Assembly: GCF_036324505.1 (NCBI RefSeq)
Contig: NC_086351.1
Span: 5,636,001-5,700,000, forward strand
Reading direction: 5' to 3'
Length of the DNA: 64,000 bases
Source of the DNA: Eleginops maclovinus
Taxonomy: Eukaryota; Chordata; Actinopteri; Perciformes; Eleginopidae
Under the pieces are notes generated by a model that worked only from the letters and a program-made list of their open reading frames with translations, searched no databases and was not told the DNA's origin. Position 1 is the first letter of the stretch, and every line of letters starts with the position of its first letter. Position numbers and translations under genes: made by a program. This document shows positions 52,878-64,000 of this stretch, piece by piece.

Positions 52878-55800
52878 ACTATATGCAACTGAGATGGCAA
52901 TTGCTTCAAGGATTCAATATGGGTTTCAAGTCCTCCAAATTGTATATACAAATATTAAAGTGACAGTACTTCAAGTTTGAAAAACATAACCGTGAGCTCA
53001 TCTTACTGAAAAGATAGTATTTCAGGGTGTTTGATGTTTATAAGTGACTGACCTACAGATAACTAGTTATAATTAATTAAAATGAAAGGCAGCAACATAC
53101 AGAAGTGCTTTTACAAATATGAAATTCATTTAATTTGAGCTATTTTATAACCAGTGTAAAGTACAATGCTGGATTACCACTGCACACTTAAACATGCTCA
53201 TTTCTATAAGTGGGAAAAAGCTCTTTCCACCCATCCCAACATTAAACATTTATATTGTTTTCCTTATTTTCTGCAGCAAAGTCTCAGCAAGTCTCGATGT
53301 GCACCAATGTATGTTTTCCCTCCCTGCTGGATCTTATGTTTTTTATATCCATTACCGCAGGCATTAGTGGGGTGTTTGCACTCTGCACTGAAGCTTGGTG
53401 GTGTAATAAACTGTTAATTTTTCACTCTGCCTGACAGAATATCATTAAACTCAGCTATAAAACGGAGAGACGCCAAATAAAAGCTTGCCATTCTTATAAT
53501 AATTTGCTGCACACGTTTGGTAATAACAATAATTATACTACTTGGGGGCAAATGCAAGCACACATTCCTGTGTCGATGCTGCAACGGTGTGATGGTGTTG
53601 AGTAGATGGTGAGAATCTGTGTAACGGGAGCAACGTCAGTCCATTGCTCAAATTCGGATTTTCAGTTGGATAAGAAAGGAGGTTCTAGTGCTAATAAATA
53701 CATTTTTTGAGCATTTTCATTTGGAAAATAGCCTTTTTCTGGTATTGAAACACTAGATTCAACCAACCCTTTTATAGTGAGTTTGTGGGTGATTCATTTC
53801 CTCCATTTACTCAGGAAACAGGTTGCTCCTGGCAGCCCGGGAGGTATGGAGTGAAATGGAAAGCTGGTTTGGAGAAAATATCTGTCCATCTCCAACCACG
53901 GAGATTACTGCCGTGACAGCTGTTGTGGCGAACGGCTTACAGAAGTACCTGCAAAGAGATGGCCATGATAAAATAAATTACCTGTGTGATGGCTGACGGC
54001 TTAAGAACACTGCCTGATTTCATTTTATTTTTTTCCCCTCACTAACAGAACGGTTATCTGATTTTCCATGGGCTAAATACAGATTAAGAGGTTTTTAACT
54101 AAATGTGTTTCTCATTTTACTCAATTTATGAGGTTGTGGGCCTCTAATGTTCTATCTAAACATTAAACCAACCCTCCAGATTATACCAGAATAAATAGGT
54201 CTCTAGCCCTGTTCAGATTCTGCATTGTTTACTCTGTGCTCAAAGCCCAGTCTGTTTCTATAAAAACTCTGGGCTTCATGATGTCTGATGTGACCATGTG
54301 GTTGTGGTGCAGTGTATTCTGCTCCAACCTCTCTTTGCACACTCAGCCTGTGGAGCTGAGGTTTAAAAGGGAAAGGCCTTATCAGTGTCCTCCAGGCTCT
54401 ACACCTCCACTGGAGTCGGTATCGTCGGGGGTTAAGGCAGGGGGAAAAGTAAAGTCTGGCAGAAGAGGGAGGAAGGAGACAAAGAAGTGCAACGAAGGAA
54501 AAATAGGTAGAGCAGAAAAATGAGCAAAGGGGAAACAAGGTTTAATGAGGAAGAGGACAAATCTACAACACAAACAACAACAACTGATACGGGCGCATGG
54601 TAGCTATCACTCCTTTGTTTATGAAGCCAAAGCTTTTGCTTCATCACGACCGTCTAGTTTAATGTTGGATGATAAGGATCATCGTTACCTGAAATCTTAC
54701 TTATAATATTCTGTCAGAAAATAACAAACGATTGGCAACCACTGAAATTGAAATGACAGTGAGTGAGAGTTTGTTAAACCTCAAAACAACATTTCATTAA
54801 TTGTGTTGTCAATCAATGTACATCACTCCTTTTTCCCTTAATTTCAGGAGGTATTCCATCTTCCAATTTGCCCTGTGCTCTCAGGTGATTTTCAGTCATA
54901 GGCAGTGATTATTGAATCCTGGATTGAATCATAAGAGCACACAAGTGAGACTAATAGCGAGGGGCCAAGGCAATCAAATTATTATATATTCTGTTGGAAA
55001 ATGTCTATTTATAAATATTAACATCAAATGGTCACCACTTAAATGCAGGTATGATTGCTTGTCATGTGATTGTTTGTTTTACTTCTGGAAGTAACACAGA
55101 AAGTAAGGTTGGATAAATGCGGACTTAATTTAGCTACAAGGCTTCTGTATTGAACAACCACTTTGCATCAACAGTGAACAATCAAAGAAATCCATTACAG
55201 AAAAGCTAGAGAAAGCAATTTCTCAACCTGCAGTATAACCAATACATATCACAAAGCAGTGCAGCTATAGCATGCAGGGGCGTAGCTCTCCTTTTCTTGC
55301 CTTTAAACCTCCTGTTTTCAGACTCTCTCTCCACATATACAATCTCTGATGAGAAGCAACAAACTCTGAGAAATGAACAACAAAAGTAAGCTTGATGTAA
55401 AAAAAAAAAAACACTCCCTGGGTATTTAAATACCGAAAGCAAATGATAACATTTAACTGAATATGCTTCATGCTTAACAACTGTGTTTAGAGGAGAGGAT
55501 TTGGAGGGTTGATGGGGTAGAACAACCAGTGAATACCACAAAAAATGTCAGGTCTCAGGTCCAAGAAAAGTATGGCTTCTCATTAAACAGCTAATTGACA
55601 TTTTTACACCTCGTATAAGTATATTAAACAAACGAAACATAACATTCATTATTGAGATGAGAGAGGTGCTTGTAAGAGACCAGTCAGGGTGTTTTCCCTG
55701 TGCTTTTGGGCTTAGCTTCATATTTACTTTGCAGAATACAACCAGAGATTAATGTGCTCATCCAACTCTTTACCATCAAGCGAATAAGTTAACTGGCCAA

Positions 55801-56173
55801 AATGTTAAACTATACCTCTAAGAACACTATGATGATCTCACATAGGACCAATTACTGGGAAGTGAGCATACCTTCATTTTGTAACACTTATAGTTTAGCG
55901 AGGCTGGAACAGTAGAAGCCTTTAGGCTAAATCAAAGGTAATATGGGTCACTGTTGGTGCATCCTGATTTAGAATCCTCTTCAGGGATGCATTACCTCAC
56001 ACAACTTGAACTTAGATCTAAAAATGTCTCATTTGGAGGAGGTCAGGCCGTTTGTGTAGTGTGCAATGAAGGAAAATAAAAAGAGAGTATATGAAGGTCA
56101 GTTGGCTGAATTTCATTAAAAGCTATTTTTTATTTGAAGGGCATTTCTTTTTCTTTTGATGTTGAATTATTAA
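52878..56173. other. Gene-free stretch
   Basis: A purine-rich patch occupies about 54430-54540 and an A12 run lies near 55399. Overlapping frames of 95-111 codons at 54203-54538 arise from this skewed composition. No gene is recognised. Confidence 0.45.
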
Positions 56174-56317
56174 CTCCGTCAAAGAGGTTACATTTAGCTT
56201 GGTTTGCCTGTGTCAGGCTGCATTATGGGAAAAATACTGACTGGTTTGTTCACACAACTTGGTAAAAGGGTATGGACCAAGAAATAACCCATTAAACTTT
56301 GCAGGGGATTTCAATCA
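56174..56317 (+). repeat. Interspersed repeat, copy B
   Basis: It aligns in the same orientation to 15211-15368. Corresponding blocks include CTCCGTCAAAGAGG with CTCTGCCAAGGA, ATGGGAAAAATACTGACTGG with ACAGGACAAACTACTAGACTG, ACACAACTTGGTAAAAGG with AAAACTTAGTGCAAGAG, and GGACCAAGAAATAACCC with GGGCCAAGGAAGAACC. It is diverged and shortened. The family is not named. Confidence 0.55.
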
Positions 56318-59300
56318 CAGGTTGAATACACAAACATATATATATATATATTTTAATAATCAAGCATTGTATAGGGTATAGTATGTATAGTCAAGTATAG
56401 AAACAGCAAATTGCAAAAGCTATTGTGTTGTTTTAACGCTCCAATACAACAAAATATCATTTCATTGTCCATGTTGTTTCCACAAAACGACTTAAAGCTC
56501 AAGAACACACTGATCGTTACTCATGGAAATAGGACCAGAGTCGGGGCACCTAAAAGGCATGAAGGTTTTGTTGTAGCCATTTGGAGAAAATAAGTCCAAT
56601 ATTCACTAATAAATGTTGAGGAAAACAACATCTTTATAACCTTTGCTAAATACTGTAGTTTCCTAAATCATTGCATTTTATTTGTGGTAGCATTTTTTTC
56701 AGCCTGGGATTGTTTACCAAAACGCTAAATTATGGTTGAGTATATGGGGTTGATAACTATGACATTCAACAACACAGAACAGAAAACCAAAAGGTAAACG
56801 TTTAGATCATACCGAAACATTAGATTTGAATATGTTTTAAACAAAGCATCAATATGCAGGTTATTTTCTGCTCTGAAGGGAAGTCTAAATATAATTCCTG
56901 TCACCTAAATGTCAGTAATGCAAGATACCGTATATGAAATGTGAAATATAGAGCAACACTACATCGAATCACTTGTGAGGACACAAAATGTAAGGGAAAT
57001 CAACACAGTGTCATAGTGAGACATTACTAATTCTGATCTAATTCTAAAAGCTTTTTCATCACATCTTGGCTTATTGAAATGCCAGCTAGAAATGATGTTC
57101 ACACACACTTTGTACTGTGGACCAATTCATGGAAAAAAGGTATACTTCTACTCTTGTTTAGTATGGCGCCTGTGTATATTTGTGTCAGAGAGACGAGCAT
57201 TAAAGCCATGAGAGATTATTTTTTATATATATTGTCACATCTCAACAAACAGCAAGAAATGAAGGTGACTTTCAGAACACTTGGCAATCTCCCATAATTG
57301 CCAGCTTTTATGATGGAGCAAAGCTGCCTTCAAAAAAGGAGGCTCTTAGCACAGGAGGGACCCAATGAGGGATGTGTCCTCGACGTTGGGCAGGAACTGT
57401 TTGTTCAAACTGCTATTAGGCTACATTGTTGAGGACACACGGCGGTCATTTGTTTGAAACCAGTGACAGCGTCCATTCAATTAGAGGAAACGCCTAATGT
57501 CTCGTGAAAGGAGGTGGAAAAAAATAGCACACCATGATCCAGGGACAGTTCTTACCCTCTAAACTCTCTATAGAGACATGTTTCAGAGAATAATTTTGCA
57601 GCTAGCAATTGTCTTCTAAATGGTTGTTGAAGGCATTTCTAGGAAAAGGTGACATTCGAGTAATGTCAATGGAAACTGAAAAAATGTAATAGATCCATTG
57701 ACTTATTTGAGTTTATATTAAGTGTAGCAGTGATGTACACCATACGTGTGCTTGCCTGCCTGGACACAACCAATAGGGTCACCATTTGTTACCTTAAACT
57801 AGGATTCATACAGGTAAACCTCTATTTTTAAACCCATTTCCTTGTACGGGACATTAAAAAACCGCCAGACATTCAGTCACACAAAAATAAATCTGTCCAG
57901 TTGAGGAAACCATTGACTTCTTGCAGACACATCCCCTTGAAATGACAAGTAGCCACCATGACACATCAAAGTGGCGCAGCAGGTGAGCCAAATCATTAGA
58001 TTAGGCAGATTTATGGCTTCATGAAACTTGTTATTACCCACGGCGCGCTCCACTGATGTTAAGCCTGATGTCTTTATGAGAAGGCCGCTGTTCACCTTGC
58101 CCTGACAGACACCGTGTGATGATTAGAATACTAGAGACTCAATTTGACTCACATCTCCGCCAGAGTAGCATATGTCTGACTGCAGCATTTAAAAGACATT
58201 TGGGTGGGATGAAATCCGATATATAAAAATATATGTTCTTATTGAGCTTCCACTATAAATGACCATTTTTTGTATGAACCCAATTGTACCACCAAAGTTG
58301 TAGCTATGTTTTTGCCTTACTCGCTTACTTGTTTGCTTACATCATGACAGTAGGCTACTGTCAATCGAATCGGACACCGCTAATTCTTTGGGGTGTTTTT
58401 TTCTGAACTTCAACTCTGAGTTCTGCTTATTTAATCATGGATATTTAATGCAAGAATAACAACTTAAGACTGGGAATAAAGATAACGTGAAACATCTCAT
58501 CCGGCCTGGGCTCGAGCCATAAACAATAAATATCAAAATGCCTTAAGAAAGGACTTGTGTTCATCCAGAAACTGCACTGAGATCAGACACAGATGTTTTC
58601 ACCTTCTTTGTGCAGTATGGCTAGTTAATCTATTAGAGCAGCTCATGCCTATGGGTTTTTCCTCTGCTCACAGAGGCTCAACGGATGGATCGTTGAGGCT
58701 TAATTTAACACAGCAAACAATGGAAAACAGCCGCAAATAACGGCAGCCGTCATGAGCTTATCAGCCTGAGCGGGGATTACAAGGGAAATGAATCATTAAC
58801 ACTATTGCCACTCGAACGCTGCTAAAGCATGATTGGCAGGTTGAAAGATACGTTTTAGGAGGAGGAATAGAAATGGGTGGAGCTGTGGTCTGATACCCAG
58901 TGAAGCGGGTATCATTATCAGATAAAAGCTCCAGGAGGCCCAGCCAAAATGACCCGCTGTGTGTCAGTGAAAGATGCACTACAGTGAAGAAATGGATTAA
59001 AGAAAATTAGAGTATGACAGAAAGAGAACAAGTTAAACTGCATGCCCACCATGCCTGGTCAAAGCAGACATACACTGACACACAATCCAAAGTCCATGAA
59101 CCAATTCTGTCCCAACAACATCCGGACAGCAGGTGATGAATCGTAATGCTTTCTTCTATTTATAGTTTACTGTTGGGGTTTTTGTATTGAACGTCTTTGA
59201 GATGTGCATGGCATGGAGTGTACTGCAACCCCACACCTGCCTCTCCCGATATGACACCAGGTAGTTTTTAATGGCTTTATGGAAAATAGTGGGACGCCAC

Positions 59301-60689
59301 GCTGGTGAAGGGGATTCTGGGTCATGGAGGGATTTGTTAAGTTATTACGGTGTCTGGAGCAGGGCCCTTATCGGCACCTGCCAAGTCTTTGGCGGACCCA
59401 GTGGGATTGCACTGACCCTAGTGGAAGTAATGGATATTAGAAAATCTTCCCACTGTGAGGAGGTTGGAAATGGGTGACGGAGCAGAGAAAAGGCAGTGAG
59501 GGAGGAGAAGAAAATAGAAACTCAACGAGACAAAGATACACTATTGCAATACTTTAACTGAGAAAACAGAAAGGGGGCATGTTGTGTGAGAAAGTTGATC
59601 TGGATGTTTAATTGACGAATGACTAAAATTGTCAGAATCCCAATCATGAGGTAACATGATCACAACTGAGGCAGGAAGGACAGCACAAGCAACAATCCCC
59701 CCACATCACCCAGGTGCAACCACTTTACCATAATGAGAGGCCGTACTGCCTTCCCCCATTTGTTCTTTCTTTGACCCAGATAATTCAATATTAGAATTAG
59801 ACCTACTTTATCTCATGAGATTTCCTTTTGTATATGTGATTAAATCTTTCTAATTTGTTTCGCAAAAGCTATTAGGATGTCACACACAATTGCTATTAGT
59901 TCTATAATTCGGTATCATTACTATTGTTGTGTATGTCACTAAGATTTGAATATATATTATTTAATATAATAACACATTTCAAAGTTGATTACAGAGCCCT
60001 CAAAAATAGACATGCTCTGAATTAGGTAAATGCACACTACTGAATCATAAGAGTGGCATTCAACAGCATTATATAAAATGCATATTCCATCAAATACCTT
60101 ATGAAATACATTTATGTATGCAAATGAAAATCTGCTGCGAGTTTCAGATATCTGTTATCAGCTTTTCTTAGCCGAGTAATGCAAGTGAACTAAAATCAAA
60201 TCAATATATTAACCGGGAGATTAAGTGACATGATGTCATTTTTGCGAAGGACTTACCACACTGTTGAATTTCTAAAAGAAACACAGATGAGATGTTACTG
60301 ACGCCAGCTTTCAGATAGCACATTCACAACAGACAACATTCAAAGGTTTAATATAAGCAAGCTAGAATTAAAATAGCTCAAGCTGATGTAATATTTTATC
60401 AATAACAAAAGGAGAGGTAGACAAAAGAAATCACTAAATAGCAAATCCAAAAATATGTCAAACGCTGATCCAAAATGAAACCACCAAATAATGATTCAGT
60501 GTCACACTTTAATAGGACATTATCCTGGAACTTTGCCTGGTTTGTCTGTTTGACCGTTTTTCAGCAAATTTGTGATATCAAGCAATATATTTATAAAAAT
60601 GAATACAATATGTTCAATTATATTAAGAAAAAAAAGGTGATACTAAAACTTACAGCCACAGGAGAAGATTCCTGCCCACTGCAATAACC
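56318..60689. other. Gene-free stretch with small inverted repeats
   Basis: It holds an AT dinucleotide tract (56336-56351), an 11-bp inverted repeat with one mismatch around GTGTCCTCGAC (57375-57385), and an 8-bp perfect hairpin TGATACCC..GGGTATCA (58891-58914). No coding region is supportable. Confidence 0.45.
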
Positions 60690-60979
60690 CTGTATAACTC
60701 ACCTCTGGCTGAAAGGTAACTCTCTGCTCCATAGCCGCTCTTAAGGACTTAAACCATTACATACTGTACATTCTATATTTATTCTATTCATATTCCACAC
60801 CTCTCGCACTTATTGTACACATTACATCCTGCTTTACATTTTTTAAATATTTTCTGTACATTTTTTTGTCACAAATGTATATTTTTTTATTTTATTGTAA
60901 CTATATTGCCTTGTTTTTATGCTGCTGCAACATAAACATTTCCCAAATTGGGATCAATAAAGTAATTCTATTCTATTCT
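60690..60979 (+). mobile_element. Non-LTR retrotransposon 3' untranslated end
   Basis: The stretch runs through TATTTATTCTATTC, CACCTCTCGCACTTATTG and a T-rich part to GCTGCTGCAACATAAACATT, TCCCAAATTGGGATCAATAAAG (AATAAA at 60956-60961) and (ATTCT)3 at 60965-60979. A TTTCCC-AAAT-TGGGA hairpin followed by TCAATAAAG and a short tandem tail is characteristic of L2/Rex1-type LINE ends in fish. The element is on the plus strand and truncated, since no reverse transcriptase frame precedes it. The left boundary is approximate. Confidence 0.65.
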
Positions 60980-63443
60980 AAATATTAGTTCAATGATCTG
61001 ACCTGTATCTGTCAGCAGGGGCTAGAAACCAAGATAAAAAAAAACGAATTACGTTCAACCACATTCAGCTTTAAGTACTGATTACTCTTACCTGAACTAT
61101 AACTAGTATATGACAAACAAACTTAGTAAAACAATGCAAGGTCAAAAGTCATCTTCTGAAGCAAAAGATATTGTGGACAAAAGCCTGATTTTGGAATTTC
61201 AGGTGATGTTTTCACCTCTTCCTGCAGAGGAAAGTCTGCTGTTACCTGCAGATAATCCAAGATGAAGTCTATCTGTGCAACCATCCAGCATTAATGAAGA
61301 CAGACTGTTAGTGGTGACGAAGCGAACAACAAGACGAAGCCACTCACTGAGGGGCTGGCTTTCTGACAACTGCTTCATTATCACATGCTGCCCTTCTCAG
61401 GGTCAAAACCACAAACAATGAAACCCATTCGCTTACAAATGCACTTCAGTCATTTACCGCACTGTATGAACAGCACTGCATAATGTATTCCAACCCCATA
61501 TAGGTTGTACATCTCTTTTGATTAAGCCTCGCCTTGAGACAAACCAGACACAAACCAAGCCAAACAAATCAAAGCCTTGCATAAATGTTTCACAGCTCGT
61601 CATATCTCCTGTTGGTTCTCAGCGTAATATGCTTCCCCTTTTTTGCTTTTATGTGAATCTTACAGGAAGATACAAAATGATAAACAGTGGATGAACTGTC
61701 AGGAAGGAGGTAGGATCAAGTGACTCCTTACTGGGATGCAAAAATAGACCAAGGAGGAACAGATTCGTTGGTGATGTAGGGACTTTAATGTTGGTCTGAC
61801 ATTATGCACAGTGTGTGGATCTAACCCGGAGATGACAATGTTTAAGAGATCAGACCTGGCCTTATGTTAACACACTGCAAAAACATCCATGTTAACCATG
61901 CATCGTGCTAGTATATTGACGTAATGTAGCAGCTTGGATGGAAAGCACAGTAGGATACCACCAAATCCATTGTTTCCATGTTCTCACTTTCATAAACCAC
62001 AACAAGAAAGGGGGATAGAGAAGGGGACATATTTCCACTTTGGAGATTTAAAACCTAGAGGACAGAGGAGGATTTTTCTGTCTGCACTTTCTTGTAAGTC
62101 AAGAAAATGAAAATTACCCAGCAGTAAATAGATGAGTTCGATAAGGCTCCCTAAATATAAGTCTTATCTCTCACTCAATTTGAAACAGCCATGGAAGAAA
62201 TAGGCCACGTTGTCACTCAGGCTTTTAATTAAAAACAGGGAAAGTGTGTGTGTGTGTTTGTGTGTGTGCGCTTGCGCTCCCAGGAGAGAGTAGTTTTAAA
62301 AACATTTATTCACGCTTAATGTTTATCACTTTGAAATAACCTCGGAATACTCTTCTTTTTTTTTTGTCTGATTCAACTTGCCTGCTCCAATCTCATTCAC
62401 CCAGTGTGACAAACATTGGGAATTGGTGAGAGAGAAAGAAAGGAAAGGAGAGGGAGAGAGGGGTGACGCGACCCCATGTCTATTAATCAGCAACTCTGCT
62501 GGGCTCACATCACTAGAGCAGATAAGAGCGCCTGTTGTCACACAGGTGAAAGTAATGGCTGGGATTGGGAAGCACCCTTGTCCGATAGCAGCTTGTCCGA
62601 ATGCTGAGATTTGAACTGACAAAGGCACGTACAATGCCTGGAAACAGAGAACCGCTGTCAAGCCTTTGACTGATAACAGCTTGAGTGAGCAGTGCAAGTG
62701 AAGAAGAACAAGTAGAAACGGACAGATAACACAGGGGCTAAATGTGATTATGGCTCATTGTCAATTTAGGAGCGTTCCTCTCAACATCGATTTGTGCCAT
62801 CTTTTGTTTATCCGAGGCATGATTAAAAAGAAAAGTGTTCAGTAATTGCAACAGGTTTAACCAAACTAAAAGAGTCTGTTTAAGACAGTAATCCTCTTGA
62901 GTGCTTTGGACCTCCCTTTTATCTCTTACTGCAGATAGAGATGATCTGTTAGGGCCGTTAGTGAAAGGCCCTTTAGTTTCAAACAATGAATGCAGTCAGA
63001 TGTCTAGTGTATCGTTTCCTTCACATGATACAGGAAATACACTGCACTGTGGTAAGATGTCTGAAATTAAACTGTTCTTGCGCTATTGTGTCACGAAACA
63101 ATTCAAGACCGTCTTGATATTTTAGTAAAAGGTACAGCACCGTTTTTAAATTAAAGCCTGTATTTAAAACTTTGCTGCTCCTGTTTCTTTAATATCTTTT
63201 AATTAAAGTGATAACAGACCAGTCATTTTACATTTAATTATGTTGCAGTTTTATGATTACAACATTTTGACAAATTTTGGTTACTCCCAAATCAGTCATT
63301 TCCGTGTCCTGAGTATCAAGTGTCAGCTCACTAATCTGAACTAAAAACAAAAAGTAAAAAAGGAATAAACCAAGTTAAGTCAGAACAACACAAGACATGT
63401 TTGCCGCAAGTCAAAAGCAAACCTTTCATAAAGAATGAAATAT
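60980..63443. other. Gene-free stretch with simple repeats
   Basis: It contains an interrupted GT tract (62244-62268), a T10 run near 62356 and a GA-rich run (about 62429-62462). The frames there (78 and 123 codons on opposite strands, 62326-62697) have no recognised domain. Confidence 0.45.
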
Positions 63444-63712
63444 TCTTGATATTCTCTGAGTGACTTTCTGAGGTAGCCTGCTACCACCCTGAAGTGAAAT
63501 TAGTCTTTGATTATGGACAGTTTTTAAATGTATTCTTATCTAAAACCAGAGGGACAATAGCTCATATATGAGATTTCAAATGTATTTTATTCTGAAACGG
63601 TACATCAGAATGTCCTGATATTCTCTGAGTGGCTAGTTGGGGTGGTCTTCTCCCGCCCTGGAGTAAATTGAGTTGATTATGGATTTATTCTCATCTAAAA
63701 ACAGAGGGAGAG
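63444..63712 (+). repeat. Pair of diverged direct repeats (about 100 bp each)
   Basis: Copy 1 (63444-63556) and copy 2 (63613-63712) share, in order, CTTGATATTCTCTGAGTG with CCTGATATTCTCTGAGTG, CTACCACCCTGAAGT with CTCCCGCCCTGGAGT, TTGATTATGGA, and TTCTTATCTAAAACCAGAGGGA with TTCTCATCTAAAAACAGAGGGA. Offset is about 169 bp. The order and spacing show an old tandem duplication, or two adjacent copies of one repeat. No protein coding is apparent. Confidence 0.7.
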
Positions 63713-64000
63713 GGTTTCGCCCCGCCCCTCGCTCCAATGAACATTTGACCATTTAGAAAGGTAAAAAGTAAAAACGAAAAAAGCCTCTCAGACGATCTTC
63801 AGTTTACTGGATAAAGCAAGAAAAACAAATGGTCCTTAGATACATGGATTCACAATCCACAATTAATAGCATTGCAAATATATAGACAGATGGCAGACAA
63901 AAGCAAAAACTAGCATTGGGTGAAAGCAATGAAACAACCAACAGTGCAGACAAATACAGACTCAGCAGAGCCACATTTGAGTAGTTTCCAACCATGCATT

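Noticed and set aside
55275..55287. CAGGGGCGTAGC, similar to some hAT-type transposon termini
   Set aside because: A single occurrence with no matching inverted end or 8-bp target duplication nearby.
58891..58914. 8-bp hairpin TGATACCC..GGGTATCA as a possible tRNA or small-RNA remnant
   Set aside because: No A-box/B-box pair or cloverleaf around it; short hairpins of this size are expected by chance.

Overview
This window looks like non-coding nuclear DNA of a ray-finned fish, either a gene desert or a very large intron, with one intact gene-bearing transposon. It is AT-rich and stop codons are dense in all frames. Apart from one transposase, no open frame has a recognisable protein domain. 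The teleost assignment rests on repeat types: long CA microsatellites, non-LTR retrotransposon tails of the form TTTCCC..GGGATCAATAAAG, TTAA-associated MITE-like units ending near GGGGACCTTTAA, and a piggyBac element with GGGTCA..TGACCC subterminal palindromes. I recognise several of these from memory of fish genomes. No database search was possible.

Layout. Positions 1-10260 are unique-looking sequence with a few small hairpins. Near 10290-10350 a compact NRF1-like palindrome, CCAAT box and GC box look like a promoter core. A diverged interspersed repeat lies at 15211-15368 and a second copy, same orientation, at 56174-56317. Two probable MITE-type repeats lie near 21220-21577 and 26830-27353; a better-defined one with terminal inverted repeats is at 52617-52873. 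A perfect 332-bp CA repeat occupies 28046-28377. Truncated LINE-like 3' ends are at about 29360-29424 and 60690-60979. A minus-strand SINE/LINE-like insertion with a 27-bp perfect foldback is at 50678-50972. Two diverged direct repeats of about 100 bp lie at 63444-63712.

The main object is a complete piggyBac element at 30453-33209 (2757 bp). It has TTAA on both sides, a perfect 15-bp terminal inverted repeat (TIR), and one uninterrupted 590-residue transposase (30860-32632) with all catalytic aspartates and a Cys/His-rich C-terminal domain, plus a polyadenylation signal. Inside the ends are three near-perfect dyads, GGGTCA-N3-TGACCC. Their spacing from the TIRs (2 nt on the left, 27 nt on the right) mirrors the asymmetric ends of classical piggyBac. 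The dyads also match the estrogen-response-element core GGTCA-N3-TGACC. The transposase would bind the ends and cut at TTAA. Everything needed for autonomous movement appears to be present, so this looks like a young, possibly active transposon and not a domesticated gene.

No tRNA, rRNA, CRISPR array or host exon could be supported. The host-gene context must come from outside the window.
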